64,000 nucleotides of DNA, taken from positions 98,455,340-98,519,339 of the forward strand of contig OY829326.1 in assembly GCA_963691655.1 (NCBI GenBank). The letters are read 5' to 3'. The notes under the pieces are model-generated. The model was not told the origin of the DNA. It did not search any database and worked only from the letters and a program-made list of their open reading frames with translations. A program made the translations under genes and the position numbers. Positions 22,921 to 34,449 of this stretch are shown piece by piece. Every line of letters begins with the position of its first letter. Positions within the stretch are counted from its first letter, which is position 1. The stretch is from Toxonevra muliebris. Taxonomy: Eukaryota; Arthropoda; Insecta; Diptera; Pallopteridae.

Positions 22921-23049
22921 AGCCCAATTCACTATAAATTGCAAATGGCCTTGCATCAATGCAAATGCAAATTTTTGTTCCATATCGCATGTATTTGTTG
23001 TTGTGATAGCAGAAATATTTTGCATTTGCACCAAATCGTGAATAGGGCT
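22921..23049. mobile_element. short hairpin MITE-like repeat
   Basis: AGCCCAATTCACTATAAATT then GCAAATG at the left is mirrored by CATTTGCACCAAATCGTGAA then TAGGGCT at the right (about 20 of 26 bases pair). The interior TTGCATCAATGCAA is itself palindromic. This 129-bp hairpin explains the open frame at 22906-23130. The class is unknown. Confidence 0.45.
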
Positions 23050-23250
23050 GATATGTTGTAGTTGCATCATTTTTCTTTTACTCAATGCATCGGGCACGAT
23101 ATGCTCGCATATACGGAACTGCAATTGCATCTTTTTTCCCGCGCTTTAAGTTTTTCTCCTGTCGATTTGAAATTTTATTAGATTTGAAAATTTTACATAA
23201 CGTCGTATAGGTATATGAATTTGTACACACATACGCCATGCTTTCTGCAT
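23050..23250. other. non-coding spacer
   Basis: Nothing is recognised between the hairpin and the TTAA at 23251. Confidence 0.4.
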
Positions 23251-23464
23251 TTAACCTTAGAAAGGCAACAGCGGTGACCAGTCACCCCACTACTTTCTAA
23301 AAGCACCGCAAAGAGATTTGCCTTAACTGAATTTAATAAAAATAAGAAACAATGTATTTTCTTTGAAGTAAATAAGTGATTTTATAATAAATAAGTTTAA
23401 TTTTTTCTGTTTAACATATTTGCTATTTACATAGATAAAAAAAGTATTGCCTTTCTACGGTTAA
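23251..23464. mobile_element. 214-bp piggyBac-like MITE
   Basis: TTAA plus CCTTAGAAAGGCAA at 23251-23268 faces TTGCCTTTCTACGG plus TTAA at 23447-23464, so the two 14-base TIRs differ at one position. CCYTAGAAAG ends and TTAA duplication are hallmarks of piggyBac. A subterminal GGTGAC/GTCACC inverted pair lies at 23272-23285 near the left end. It is non-coding. Confidence 0.75.
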
Positions 23465-25569
23465 TGTACAAAGCAAAATTTTTATAATGCCGTGGTTTGC
23501 TATCATTATTACTACATTTTGTTTATACATTTATTGAAACCTAGATTCTTTATTATTATCATTTTGTATTGTTTTTATATTTAAAAAAATATTTAATTTT
23601 GATCCAATCTAACTAACCAAATTCAAAACCTATCAAACGCTTGTGTTTGCTACAGTGACTTCTCTGCTTGTATGGTATAGTCGATCTCCATACGTTTAAC
23701 ACCAACAAATAATTCCGCTAAGAATAAATGTACACACACATTTTGTTTTCGTATGTACATATATGAGTGAGTAAATTGATCGAAACATAAACAAACAATC
23801 TCCACTCGTATTTTAATTTCTCCCTCTCTTCTTCTCTTCTCTTTGTTGGTTAGAGTAGCACCGTCCTGCCGAACACTGAACTGGACGTTACAGTTATCTT
23901 GCATCTTACGATACAGTTATTCTTACATTTTACACATTTGAAATTTTGCCCATACCGTGTGCTAAAATGTTTACACATCAAAAATGTTATGATTTAAAAC
24001 TACTTTTATTATGAAAAACTTAATTTTGGATACGTTAGAACCTGACTTGGAAACCCAAGAAGTCTTTAAATTTCAGTAAACTTATTTATAAAATATATGA
24101 TTTAATCAAATTAACCTCGTTACAATGCAAATGCATAGCGATTAATCTATTGGTAGTTACTTTACTCTTCATTTTATTTTCAATGATTACAACAAACTTA
24201 AGATTTACATCATATTAAAATGGTATTTACGTATTTGCATTTTATGTACATATTTTTTATCTAATTAATTAATTAAATAATGCACTTCACCTCAATCATT
24301 ATATTAATACATAATTAAAAGGTCAATGAAATAGTTTAAATTTTTCTCACGCCTTTCGATTTACACGAAAATGCAAACTGAAAAATTTCTAAATTAATGA
24401 AAGAGCTATATGTATATTTTTAATCACAATAATAGTAATAGAATTAAATAATTAAGAAATGGCAGCATCAAAATTGCATTATAATTCAATGCAGACAAAA
24501 ATCTACGAAAACAAAATCAAATAAACAAAACAAATAACAAACTGAATACAAGTGGCAAGTCTGGTTTAATGTACGTCCTTGACCATCGCTATAATAAATA
24601 ATAAAAATAATTAACATAGGCGTGCATGCAATAACAGCAACAACAACCACAGCAAAAATAATAAGAGACTTTTGTTATTAACAATAAAACTATAATGCAC
24701 AAAAATATGTGCAATTCATAGCCATTACAAAAAGTGTTAATAATAATAATAATAATACCTACTTGTAGATACGATAACCCAACAACAACAACATTCCAAA
24801 ACAAATTTGCTTTTCATATAAAAATTGATTTTGAATTTCATATTCATGAAAGTATTCAAATTATTGTTATTATTACAAACAATAACAACCACAACACAAA
24901 AATCACTTGTAGATATAACAAAAGTATTAAAAATTGTACTTAGTTACAATACAAATTGAATTAAATGGTGTGTATACTCAAAGAAATTCATAGTATTTTT
25001 ATATTGTTGTAAAAGTATTTTGAAATTATATACTAGTATATTTTAAGTATATTGTTTCTAGTTGTTAATGATATATTATTATTTTTATTATTATTTTTAA
25101 TATTGTTAAGTATGTGCAAAGTACATTACTCTTGGAAAATTGTAGTTAATTGCGTTAAAATGGCGGACACGTTTTTATCATCAAAAACTTCACTAAAGTT
25201 ATTTATACCTAAGATTTTGTATTTCTCGAAGTGAGTCTCCCCTATACCAGAAATTGAGATGTTAAGAACTTTGTTCACATTTCAGGACTAAGTTTCTTCG
25301 ACAGCAGAAGGCGAGATTCCAAGGGTTTTCAGTTTTGTTAAGAATTTTTCATGTTTTTGTATTACCGAACATTTGAAATTTAATGCTTATGCTATTTTTG
25401 TTTAAAGGGTTTTGTCTTTGAAATCAAATCAAAAATGTTTGTGCAATAATTGATCATCAAAGTTGGTTGCATTATTTTAATAAGAAAACTAATAATTCAA
25501 TGCTTAAGATAAAATAATATAAAAATCGAAAAATTGAAATGAATTAATACAAAATTTGTAGGGTGTACT
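23465..25569. other. AT-rich non-coding DNA with simple repeats
   Basis: CAA/ATT/AAT microsatellites occupy about 24620-24900, for example AATAATAATAATAATA near 24740. The 84-codon minus-strand frame at 23650-23904 is not recognised and overlaps CT-rich DNA. No gene is supported. Confidence 0.45.
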
Positions 25570-27736
25570 ATTTTTAACTTAAGGGAACATTCCAGTTTAA
25601 AATTTGAAAAATGTTAATTTTTTTCGTTTTGATTTTTGGGTTCCTTATAATTTCAAGAATACTCTGCTAAAATATTAGTGAAAAATTGTACCAAAAAAGA
25701 GGCCTAACGTTCAAAAACAAGTTTTCGAGAAAACAGCTTCAAAATCGTTATTAAGGTGTTTTCAGGGTCACGAATCTGATATAAGATTTTTAAAATTCAA
25801 AATGACCGGTCCAACATGGCAGAATAAATTTAAAAAAATTTATAGGATTCGCTTGAAACTCCTTACACGGGTGTTTCTAGGACGCTGATTAAGAATCTGA
25901 CATTGGATTTTCAAAACTTAAAATGGCGGATCAAATGGCCGACTATTTTTCAAGTTCATCGGATTCGCTTGAAATTCGTTACTCGGGTGTTTTCAAGGTA
26001 ACCCCAAAAATCCCCTAGTAACGAGTTTCAAGCGAATCCGATCTATTTTTATAAATTTATTCCGCCATGTTGGATCTGCAATTTTTCATTTTCAAAATCT
26101 AATACCAGTATCGTAATTAGCGACCCCGGAAACCCCCGAGTAATGCGTTTAAAGGCAATCAAATTAATTTTTAAAAAATCTTTCGCCATATTGGATCCTC
26201 CTTTTTGAGTTTTAAAAACTGACATTCAATTCGTAATCAGCATACTTTTTTTATCAGAATCGCGAAAAAATATGTTTTCGGACCCTGAAAATCGACGAAA
26301 CTTGCATAGCTCAAGCCAAGAGAAGGAGCGTAGAACATTCTAAAGAAGCACGTACAGCGAGAAAAAGGCTGAATCTGGTTTCGGAACGCATCACGAATGA
26401 CTTACTAAAAGTACAATAATTTGCATAAAAAAATCATTTTTTAAATTTTTAATCGTAAAAACTTATTAAAAAAAACTTTAAACGCGCTTTTCTCTTTTGA
26501 ACTGGTAGGGCTGATACCTCATTGGTTCCACTTATAGAGAAATATCTAGTGAACAAAATCTTTTTTAAATTATGTTTTAACCTTTATTAGGAAGCTCGGA
26601 ATACATCCTACCACCAAAAATGAACTTTTTTGGAGACACCCTCTGACGCCGCCATCTTGGATTAAAACTGGTTAAAAACTGGTTTTTTGTTCTTTAATAA
26701 TATACATATAACAGCTCAAATCCATTTTGTAATAAAATATGATAATGAAAAACACCACTCTAGCAGCCGAAAAAAGGCCTGACTTTGACGATTTATTTTA
26801 GGAATATGGAAAAGTGACTAGGATTTCTTTACAGAAGGTTTGTTTAAGACCAAAATTTCAAATCAATCCATTTAACGGTGTTCAAATAATCTGTCCTCCC
26901 TGTTTGAAGAAAAGGGGTTCGAGAAAAACGAGATTGAATTTAAAGGCCAAAGGATGACATAGAAGATGCTGATAATTTAGTCCACTATTTTTTCCTCAAT
27001 GAATTTGATTGCAAAATTCATATTTAATAATTGAAAAATACATGTTTAAATAATTTGGACTGTAGCAAATCTTTAAACTTTAGGCATATAGAAATACCAA
27101 CCAAACACTTTTGGAAAAGTTGGACTATGACAGAAAACGAAAACTCAATTAGAAATTCAAGCAAATATAGTGTTTTTGAAAGCATTGACATATTTTAATA
27201 GATTTAATAAAGACAACCAAGGTATTAATTCGCAAAAGAGTGTTTTCATTATATGGAATTAAAACTGTGATGATAAACAATAAACTCTGTAAAAATCCAA
27301 ACTAGCTCACTCCCTAGAGTCAATAAGATTTTTTCGAGTACAGGTGTCACTTTTCCAGTGGCCATTCACATCTGAAAATTATAAAATTGTCCATAACTTA
27401 ATAACCGATAAACATATAACATGTGGAGTATTACAATTCCAGTATTACGGTTTTGTCTTGAGTATCTAACATTTTTAATATTTTTGCAGTTGCTTGAGAA
27501 ATATGAAACTTATTATTTACCGCAGAACCTTATTCAAATTAATATTTCATTAAAAAAAAAAACTTATTTCAAACCCCTACCCCACTCGAATTACAAAAAT
27601 TATTTAATGCAAGTGATTTTGATTATTTTACATATCCAAAAGTAATTTTAAGTTGTTAAAATGTATATACATTTAAAAAAAAGCACTAATTAACAAAAAA
27701 AAAAAAAAAATATTCTCTTAGTGGCTGTTCACACAG
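25570..27736. other. AT-rich DNA around a repeat cluster
   Basis: Apart from the cluster described at 25740-26260, I see no coding or RNA feature. A CCGCCATCTTGGATT motif recurs at about 26650, consistent with more decayed copies of the cluster unit. A poly-A tract lies near 27700. Confidence 0.4.
25740..26260. repeat. cluster of direct and inverted ~120-150-bp repeat units
   Basis: Each unit joins three blocks: AAAATGGCGGATC.AACATGG, then GGATTCGCTTGAAACTCGTT, then ACTCGGGTGTTTTCA.GG. Two units run on the plus strand (about 25750-26000). Two inverted ones follow (about 26005-26260, with AACGAGTTTCAAGCGAATCC and CCGCCATGTTGGATC). The junction near 26000 is the axis of an imperfect palindrome. 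Similar AT-rich repeats with GGCGGATCCAACATGG are widespread in insects from memory. There is no coding capacity. Confidence 0.65.
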
Positions 27737-28060
27737 GCACACTGGTCGATGCCATAGGCCAAAAATCGAAGTCAAAAGTTCGGTACCAAATGTGTCATCC
27801 CTATTTCGTATAAAAATAAACTTTTCAAAAGTTTAATAGTTTTTATTTTATTATAATCGTACTTTTTAAGAATAAATTCAAAAGAGAGAGAATGTAATTA
27901 ATTGATTCTTGGAATGTATCAGATTGAAAGTGAAGTGTAACTTTAAAAAAATCAAAAAAATATAAATCAATTTTGAAGTTATATATAAACAGGCTTAATG
28001 AACAAATGTAGTCATCACAACAACAATGTATACAGAGACGGGCAAATCATATTCATTCAT

Positions 28061-28452
28061 TCAAATAACGAACTGTTATGCAGACTAGCTACAATGGGAA
28101 AAAAACAACAACATAAGTGTATAGAACGGTAGTGGTAGTTTCTTTCAATATCTCTATTCAGTGAAGATATTTGGAATCAAATCCGTAATTCTGGGTTATG
28201 ATTTCAAATATTAGTAGCTTATATAGGATATTGAAAGATTAAGAACTATCACTAAGATCACTGATGAGGAATTGTGGCGGATTCCGAAACGGCCGTCTGA
28301 TTTGCCCGTCTCTGTATACATTGTTGTTGTGATGACTACATTTGTTCATTAAGCCTGTTTATATATAACTTCAAATAACGAAATTGACATGAACTTAAGT
28401 CATGACTTTGAAAATTAACCTCTAGATTTAATTTTCATAGTCTCCTAAAAAA
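28061..28452 (+). repeat. 392-bp direct duplication, unit 1
   Basis: The unit is repeated at 28547-28938 with a constant offset of 486 bases and no indel. The only difference I noticed is T in GTCTCTGTATAC here against A in unit 2. Near identity implies a recent duplication or gene conversion. The start TCAAATAACGAACTG resembles the sequence after the right arm (TCAAATAACGAAATTG), suggesting short homology at the breakpoint. Confidence 0.85.
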
Positions 28453-28546
28453 CTATCATGAACTGATCGAATGGGGACCGTTCAGAAAAAATGACACCTA
28501 GAATCATTTTCTCACAAACACACACACTCTCCCATGTACTAGACTT

Positions 28547-28938
28547 TCAAATAACGAACTGTTATGCAGACTAGCTACAATGGGAAAAAAACAACAACAT
28601 AAGTGTATAGAACGGTAGTGGTAGTTTCTTTCAATATCTCTATTCAGTGAAGATATTTGGAATCAAATCCGTAATTCTGGGTTATGATTTCAAATATTAG
28701 TAGCTTATATAGGATATTGAAAGATTAAGAACTATCACTAAGATCACTGATGAGGAATTGTGGCGGATTCCGAAACGGCCGTCTGATTTGCCCGTCTCAG
28801 TATACATTGTTGTTGTGATGACTACATTTGTTCATTAAGCCTGTTTATATATAACTTCAAATAACGAAATTGACATGAACTTAAGTCATGACTTTGAAAA
28901 TTAACCTCTAGATTTAATTTTCATAGTCTCCTAAAAAA
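28547..28938 (+). repeat. 392-bp direct duplication, unit 2
   Basis: The second copy is separated from unit 1 by 94 bases containing a CACACACAC run. It lacks the left inverted arm but repeats the right arm at 28784-28858. Confidence 0.85.
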
Positions 28939-29250
28939 TAAATCAATTTTGTTTTGAAATAAATCAAAATAAATATTAAAACGAAAGGTATTCGCTTCAT
29001 TTTCAAATAATTTTAATGTTCTTAACTTGTTGTGTACTTTTTATGAAATTAATGTTGTGCCAATACCATTGTCAGTGTTTTCTTGTTTATGTAATTAAAT
29101 TTCAGTTAGAATTGTTTGTGTGTGCAGGTGTTCAACCGCGCCCATTTTAATGTTTAATAATTCTCACATTGTTTTAAAGCCTTAACCAAAGATTCACGTT
29201 TAAATATCAACTAGAAGTATTTTTGGCCGCTGACTCCATATAAGTCCTAC

Positions 29251-29375
29251 CACTGGGGGCGCAAGGTAGAAAAATAGGTAGTTATAAAAAGACAGGCGAG
29301 TTTCTATCTATTTCTTGCTTCCTATTTTTTCTACCTCTCTCTTTCCGACAGGTGATCATGCTTGCGCGCCACAGT
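29251..29375. mobile_element. 125-bp hairpin MITE-like repeat
   Basis: CACTGGGGGCGCAAGGTAG and AAAAATAG face CTATTTTTTCTACC and CTTGCGCGCCACAGTG in inverted order. The ends reduce to CACTG.GGCGC.CAAG. The left end coincides with the right edge of copy B. CACTG-type ends occur in several superfamilies, so no assignment is made. Confidence 0.45.
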
Positions 29376-29960
29376 GATCAGAATTGTTAATTTGTATATA
29401 ACACTGCCGCCTATTCAAAAACCATCTTCATTTAAGTTCCAAACCGCACTTGAAAAAATATATTTACTTTCTTTTTCAGTAAATTGGGCATGGTCACTAG
29501 TTGTGGCGATCACATAATTGTTCAACAGCTCAGGTTATATATATAACTTTATTAAAATTTCTTTTATAATTTCTAAAGATACTCAAAAATAAAAGAGTTA
29601 ATTTTTTTAAGCTGGGATTAGCAAAACTAGTTATTTTTAAAATATAAATACTTATCATCTTATGCATTCGGTTTATTTTTTATTAAACAAAGAAATACAT
29701 TTGGTTGAATGAATTCATGCTGTAAAAGCATTATTAACTTTTTCAGCCACAGACAGGCCTGTTTTTCATAAGATATTCTAATTATATAAAACCAGTTTCA
29801 TATTAATTCTTTTGATATTCTTTTTTGCGATTTAAAGAGAAATATCATTTACAGCAAATATTGAGGCGATATGCCAAAAAGCCTCACTTGAGTATGCAGC
29901 AAGAATAATTGCTAAATAAATATTAGCGATCCTAATCAAAACAGTAGAATATTTTCAGTA
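29376..29960. other. AT-rich non-coding spacer
   Basis: No gene or repeat boundary is recognised between the hairpin repeat and the hAT element. Confidence 0.4.
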
Positions 29961-30704
29961 AGTGTAACTAATGTTGATTAGATACCCGCATAGTATCGAT
30001 ACTTTTACTCATTACTTGTATCGAATAAAAGTATCGATGCTACCGAAAATATCAGAAAAAAGTATCGAATATGTACTCTTTTTTTAAGTGGTTGTCAAGA
30101 AAAACATTCGGCCCATTGTGATACAACATGGTTAAGCCTACAATTTACACTACACGAGTTTTTTGCCTATAAATCATGGTTTTGAGATATTTTCACTGGA
30201 AACACGTGAATCATATAGAATTGACGTTAATTTAATTCAGCAAATCGCTAGAAAATTTATAATATAAGGAAAACTAATCAACAGATTAAAGCTTGTTAAA
30301 AATATTTTATTTTAATGAAAAGGTTTCAATAAACATTATGTTCTACATACATGGCCGGAAATATTTTCTAGAACTTCAATACTGTACTGCAATATTATCA
30401 TACATTGAAATATTGCAATATGGACTGAAATATTTTGAATAATTCTGCTATAGCATTTTTAAATATATTATTGATTGCTGAAAAATATTTTAAAATAATC
30501 CACAATTTTAAATATCGTATAGCAATATTTCAGTTTTTCAAATAAATATTTTCCAAAAGTATCGAGTATCCGATACTGACCCTTTTTCCGATACCAAGTA
30601 AAATAATTATGTTATAGCATCGAGTAAAAAAAGTACTTGAATCGAGTGAAAAGTATCGAGTTTTTACATGTATTTACTTGTATCGAATCATCACTAAGTG
30701 TAAC
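29961..30704. mobile_element. hAT-like element with 8-bp TSD AGTGTAAC
   Basis: The element 29969-30696 starts TAATGTTGATTAGATAC, and its right end reverse complements to TAGTGATGATTCGATAC. It is flanked on both sides by AGTGTAAC (29961-29968 and 30697-30704). Eight-base duplications and TA.TG..G ends are hAT characteristics. Many TATCGA-type motifs cluster near both ends (GTATCGATACTTTTAC and GAAAAGTATCGAG), like subterminal transposase-binding repeats. There is no coding frame, so it is non-autonomous. Confidence 0.8.
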
Positions 30705-31040
30705 ACAGTTCGTGGAGTCAAATTCTAAAAAATTAGTCCTGCGCTAGAGGATTAAGCTCGTTGTTCCAACTAAGCTTTTTACGTGTTTGCTGTGCTTCCC
30801 GAACGGTTTCGCGTGATCAGGTCAAATACATCCAGATATACTAGTCAATAAAATACGTGAATTATTCAAAAAGAGATGTATTCATAACATAGCGCGTAGC
30901 TAACATCATTAGCAGTCGAAACAATTTTGGAACCACTAGCGGATCCTAGGAAAAAATCGGTTGTTCCGAGAAGACAAACCGTATGAAAATGAGGAGTTTT
31001 AAGCATTAGAAAGCCTTGCATTGACTAGGCTTACAGTGCA
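30705..31040. other. non-coding spacer
   Basis: Base composition is less extreme than its neighbours, but I recognise no frame or repeat. Confidence 0.4.
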
Positions 31041-31997
31041 CCCAGAAAAATACCCATCTCTAAAACAAAGAAAAAGTTTCCTCAATTTGAATCCACGAAA
31101 ATTTCTCTCCTTTAAGTAAATTTTTCTCAAAATGAAGAAAATGTGCTCCTTTCATGCAACCATGGTGTTCAATTTGAAGTAAGTTATGTCTTCATTTTCA
31201 CAAATTTAGTTGTATAGAAAATGTAAGAAAGAGACGAATATACCAAAAATGTTCTCCATACAAAATTTTAGTATACACAAAAACTAGCTTTACTCTTTTG
31301 GCCTTAGCAGACAATCGCGTACGCTTTGTTTTTCTTTTGAATTTTTTAGTTGGCGTCTCTATTTCAAGCGAAGTGGTTGTGTTTGTGGCTGTTGATATAT
31401 TTTGTGAAAAAAAACTAAAATATATTGAAAAGATATAAATTTCAATAAACTTCAATTTATAATTTTTTGATGGCCATAAGGAACTTTTGATCATTTCAAG
31501 GCGACGTCACCTGTAGTGTATGTTAAAATACGTATGAATGTAAACCTTAATACTTATTAAAAATAAAATAATAAATGAATACAAGTAAAAAAAAAAATGA
31601 TTTCTATGCCTTTTAATTAAAACAAAATTGTACAAAATATTCCGTAAGTTGAGGATTTTTTTTCTAAAAAGGTAGTAAATTGACTTCAATTTATGAAAAA
31701 TTATTCCTCAAACTGAGGAAAATTTTATCTAAATTATATACAATTTCTCATATTGAAATAAAATATTATTCATTTGAAATTTGCAATTTCTACAAATTGA
31801 AGACATATTTCTTTAATTTATAGAAAACTTCCTTCTTTCAAAGAAAATTTTCTCTAAAATAAAGAAAAAATATTTCCTCAATTCAAAGAAATTTTGTATA
31901 TCTAAATGAGGAAACCGTTTCTATGGCGCCAAATCATTCCCATTTTTCCTCAATTTGATAGCCGTTTTTCTTCAAACGAGGTAAGTATTTCTCTGGG
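31041..31997. mobile_element. inverted-repeat element with CACCCAGA ends
   Basis: CACCCAGAAAAATACC at the left faces a right end that reverse complements to CACCCAGAGAAATACTTACC. Inside both ends, motifs such as TTTCCTCAATTTGA and CAAATGAGGAAA recur many times in both orientations, giving a degenerate array of CTCA/TGAG units. The middle (about 31200-31560) is unrelated. No target-site duplication could be fixed, and there is no plausible coding frame. Confidence 0.55.
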
Positions 31998-33761
31998 TGT
32001 GCTTTGTTCTCGTTAAAATTAAAAAAACGGGGGTGAAGTGTGGCCAGACAGTTTAAAATACATATAAATAAAAATAAATAAATAAAAGTTAAGTATTAGC
32101 CCAAGATTGGATTTTTAAACAATTTACTTCATACAAATTATTTTATTTCTTCTTAAAATATTCATTCCATGAACTGAGTTCGGTATGGGCATTTTTTCTT
32201 CTTTCAACAACAAAAAATTCTCAAAAATGTCTTCATATTTATTTTTCATATAAAAGTGGATAAACCCCTTAACTTCCAAGAAAATAATTAAGCTATAGAA
32301 AAATTTATTATGCACTTTCATTATAACTTAAGAAGCAAACTTCCCAATGACGTACAAACGTGAAATTAAATTAATAATTATGTCCTTTTCTCTGAAAAAG
32401 TTCTCAAATTTATTCATGATTGTCTCTATAAATACAGACAAGAACATGTATAAATTTCGCATGATAGAAACTGGTTCCAACAGTTTTTCTTGCATGCAAA
32501 ATATAAGTTAAGTGCATTGCAGCTTTCTTTGCATTCATGCAAGTCGAGAATAATCGAGCAACAACAGCAACAACAAAAATTAAAACTTCAGGTTAACAGT
32601 ACAAAAGTAATGATACTCACGTGTATATTGACATGAATTGTACAAATACAGAGAGAGTAATGCCAAGAGGGAAGAAATGGGTGAAAAGAGGATGAAGGAC
32701 ACAGAAAAAAAAATTTATTATGTTTGAGTGACGTGCGAAAGGCATTCATAACACAATTTCTTTATTTTCTCTTCTTCTTCTTATCCTTCTCTAAAATGTT
32801 ATTTTTGACGTTTGTGTATGTGTACGAATAACAAATGGAATGCAAACAACTGAGTGATGCAACAATTGCATTTCTTTTCAACTGTAACCTTTCTTCTTTT
32901 GAATTTGTTGCTGTGGTTGCTGTTATTCTTTTTGTTTTTGTTCCCTGAACACCTTGTTTTTGTTTAATACTAAATTTATTTACACAATTTGTATAATGTT
33001 GCTGTTGAGTTTTATAAAGTTGCGCTAAAATTAGACTCGGAAATTTGTATTCTTTGTTAGCCTGATTGGCTTTCAAGTCATTAGCGAAATTTCTTTTTCT
33101 TTCTTATTTTCGTTAAGTTTTTTTTATTTTTTTTCTTCATATTTAATTTAATTACTAAACTGCGCTTAATTAACGACACTTGATCGTTTAGTTTTGTTTG
33201 TTGACATCTTTTGTTTTGTTTTTTATTTATTTTATTTTTTAATATATGTTTTTTGCTTTTATTTTTCAAATGAATATTTAATATTTATATTGTTAATAAA
33301 AACACCCTACAGTAGTTTTACACAATTTGTTTTTTTTTTTTTGGAAAAATGTATAGTTTGAGGCACTAGCGAATCCAGATATTTCCAAAGGAAGGAATTT
33401 AATCTATTTGTAGTTTCAGCGTTTGATGGCATTTTACAAATATTTTCTAATAAATTGAAATTTTCTTAATTTAAAATATTCATCTGGCTGCTCTTCTTCA
33501 CGTTAAGAGAATATCAAATGCTCTCATATTCTCAGAAACTATACATATCTTGCGGGCATCAAGCTTTAATTCTCAGCTAGTGGGGCAACTTCAAACACAG
33601 AAACTTATAACCTTTCGGAGAATGGAAAATATAGCAAAAAGAGATAGGAATAGATGGTGGAACTTTCAAGACTGAAAGTGATTCACAAGATTGACCGCAT
33701 AAAGCAACATTTTTGTGGTACTATAAATATTCTTGGTCAAGTGAAATAGGACGGTATCATA
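31998..33761. other. AT-rich non-coding DNA
   Basis: The minus strand of about 32760-33290 is rich in CAA, AAG and poly-A, like a fly untranslated leader, and has a 104-codon low-complexity frame (32762-33076). I find no donor or acceptor to make it an exon. AACAACAGCAACAAC repeats lie near 32560. Confidence 0.4.
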
Positions 33762-34215
33762 TTAGCAACAGTTGTCGCAGTGGAGACAAAATTCGTGAAT
33801 GCTGCCCCATAAAAACCATGAGGATTCCAAAATGAATCTGGTTATGTCCTTAATAGTGAAGAAAGGTGAGCCCAGGAGTTGTAGTCTCCTCCTGGCCAGA
33901 GATGGGCATTCGCACATGAAATGAAGAACTGTTTCTTCTTCCTCCTCAGAGCCGCAGCTCCGACAGAAGTCATTGAATGGCAGTTCTAGTCTTGCAGCAT
34001 GTCTCCCCATTATGCAGTGTCTCGTGAGCATCGAAATCGTAGTGTTGATGGAGTTTTTGCTAAGGTTGAGTAGCTGTCTAGTCCGTCTATTGTTCATAGT
34101 GGTCTATGTTGGCCTGGTAATACCACAGGTATGCTCCGCTACCGAAGATCTTTTTGCAGAACACATACACACTCTCAGGTGCGAAGTTCTGTTATGGTTT
34201 ATTATAATTAATATG
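33762..34215 (-). pseudogene. ORF2 C-terminal fragment of a non-LTR retrotransposon
   Basis: The minus-strand frame begins MNNRRTRQLLNLSKNSINTT and continues SMLTRHCIMGRHAARLELP, FNDFCRSCGSEEEEETVLHF and MCECPSLARRRLQLLG. This matches the C..C...H...C zinc-knuckle-like end shared with the fragment at 13886-14266. The GHC of the consensus is RHC here. Frame-broken upstream sequence to about 34215 may be part of the same copy. It is a dead 5'-truncated insertion. Confidence 0.75.
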
Positions 34216-34449
34216 TTAGAAATGGGCAAATTTTAGGCACGCATAAAACCAAAACTCGAGCTAACTTCGCAAAACCCTCTAGGGATTTTGTTACTATATT
34301 TGCATACTCTGTCCGGATTTCATGACTTTGAATTTGTTATATAGTGTAATTTGAAGCTTAGCGTGCAGTATTTAAGCTCTCTCATCAAGGTTGAGTACAG
34401 ATCAATGGAGCCTGGAAGACTTGTTCCTTTATAATCTAGAAATTGTGAG

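Larger units (their letters stand above)
27975..28938. mobile_element. nested insertion with 75-bp inverted arms and internal duplication
   Basis: The left arm 27975-28049 and right arm 28298-28372 are complementary over 75 bp, beginning GAAGTTATATATAAACAGGC and ending in ACGGGCAAATCA. Downstream, a second copy of the same right arm lies at 28784-28858. The insertion is flanked by a 14-bp direct repeat (27962-27975 and 28938-28951). Its right end, CTCCTAAAAAA, looks like a short A tail. A long duplication plus A tail suggests retroposition, while the long inverted arms suggest a DNA foldback element. I cannot decide between them. Confidence 0.65.
27737..29256 (+). repeat. dispersed repeat family, copy B, with nested insertion
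   Basis: Flanking parts 27737-27975 and 28938-29256 together align with 4215-4818 (copy A). The break is at ATAAATCAATTTTG, present once in copy A (as ATAAATCAATATTG) and twice here (27962-27975 and 28938-28951). Copy A therefore serves as the empty site and shows that the middle part is a later insertion. Confidence 0.8.

Noticed and set aside
32762..33076. 104-codon minus-strand frame as a gene
   Set aside because: Gln/Lys/Thr-rich low complexity ending in a Lys/Arg run. No splice sites, no family, AT-driven composition.
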